Origin: Bacteroides sp. UBA939
GTDB taxonomy: Bacteria > Bacteroidota > Bacteroidia > Bacteroidales > Bacteroidaceae
Assembly: GCF_002293435.1 (NCBI RefSeq)
Contig: NZ_DBDF01000097.1
Location: 1-14,153, forward strand
Length of the DNA: 14,153 nt
Reading direction: 5' to 3'
Shown here: positions 14,046 through 14,153 of the stretch, in pieces
How the letters are laid out: every line of letters starts with the position of its first letter
Position numbering within the stretch: the stretch's first letter is position 1
Notes under the pieces: model-generated
Seen by the model: only the letters and a program-made list of their open reading frames with translations
Databases searched by the model: none
Told to the model about the DNA's origin: nothing
Position numbers and translations under genes: made by a program

Positions 14046-14153
14046 CTCCCGTGGGACAGATTCATTCATCCCACGGGACGGTTTTTTTTGTCTCGTGAGA
14101 CGATTTCATTCATCCCACGGGACGGATTTTTTCGTCTCACGAGATGAAATTTC
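14046..14153. repeat. Right palindrome array, five units with 22-bp period, inverted
   Basis: Five dyads have centres at 14051.5, 14073.5, 14095.5, 14117.5 and 14139.5, again an exact 22-bp period. Arms are TCCC/GGGA or TCTC/GAGA. Spacers are T/C-rich, the complement of the left array, so the array is inverted relative to 21-123. The 19-bp string at 14130-14148 is the exact reverse complement of 63-81. The array may continue past the window end. Confidence 0.85.
14047..14089 (+). terminator. Terminator-like hairpin within the right array
   Basis: The first two units can pair with each other: TCCCGTGGGA (14047-14056) with TCCCACGGGA (14069-14078), a 10-bp stem with a 12-nt loop, followed 3 bp later by eight T residues (14082-14089). 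This looks like a plus-strand intrinsic terminator, but no plus-strand gene in the window reads into it, and each arm is also self-complementary. Confidence 0.35.

Noticed and set aside
1..14153. Composite transposon or integrative element bounded by the palindrome arrays
   Set aside because: No transposase, integrase, relaxase or target-site duplication is visible, and the segment includes housekeeping ybeY. The inverted arrays alone do not support mobility.

Overview
The window looks like Bacteroides or a close relative within Bacteroidales. Several intergenic regions carry the Bacteroides-type promoter element TAnnTTTG, genes generally lack a Shine-Dalgarno, and the protein families present (secreted sialate O-acetylesterase-like protein, fused SpmA/SpmB-like membrane protein, YbeY with a HGILHLCG motif) fit that group. 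This placement is an inference from sequence style, not from a marker gene. No rRNA, tRNA, transposase, integrase or CRISPR array is visible.

Layout. Positions 1-123 hold five palindromic units with an exact 22-bp period. A strong hairpin (218-269) then terminates a minus-strand gene for a secreted SGNH/SASA-type acetylesterase (293-2251). A divergent promoter region (2252-2456) separates it from a plus-strand pair: a fused SpmA-SpmB-like membrane protein (2457-3689) and ybeY (3707-4117). The rest, 4124-13882, is a block of five minus-strand genes that meets ybeY tail to tail with only 6 bp between stop codons. In transcription order they encode a multi-zinc-ribbon protein (12893-13882), a membrane Ser/Thr protein kinase (9312-12839), a four-module CbxX/CfqX-type AAA+ ATPase with an N-terminal zinc ribbon (5967-9302), a zinc-ribbon/FHA-domain protein (4999-5781) and a soluble PP2C phosphatase (4124-4879). 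The window ends with a second five-unit, 22-bp-period palindrome array (14046-14153), inverted relative to the first.

The five-gene block is the most interesting content. It has a writer (kinase), an eraser (PP2C), a reader (FHA) and an AAA+ effector or remodeller, tied together by zinc ribbons in three of the five proteins. The kinase begins with about ten imperfect copies of a [D/E]-K-T-[L/V]-R-P motif, and the same motif (EKTMRP) occurs once in the FHA protein just before its FHA domain. This suggests a self-contained phosphothreonine code: the kinase tail and the FHA-proximal site would be phospho-acceptors, the FHA domain would read them and the PP2C would erase them. The kinase has about five predicted membrane spans, which would place its C-terminal beta-rich domain in the periplasm as a possible sensor. 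The parts recall the PpkA/PppA/Fha pathway of type VI secretion and the GarA/OdhI switch, but no secretion genes are present and I do not recognise this exact combination. Its biological output cannot be read from the window.
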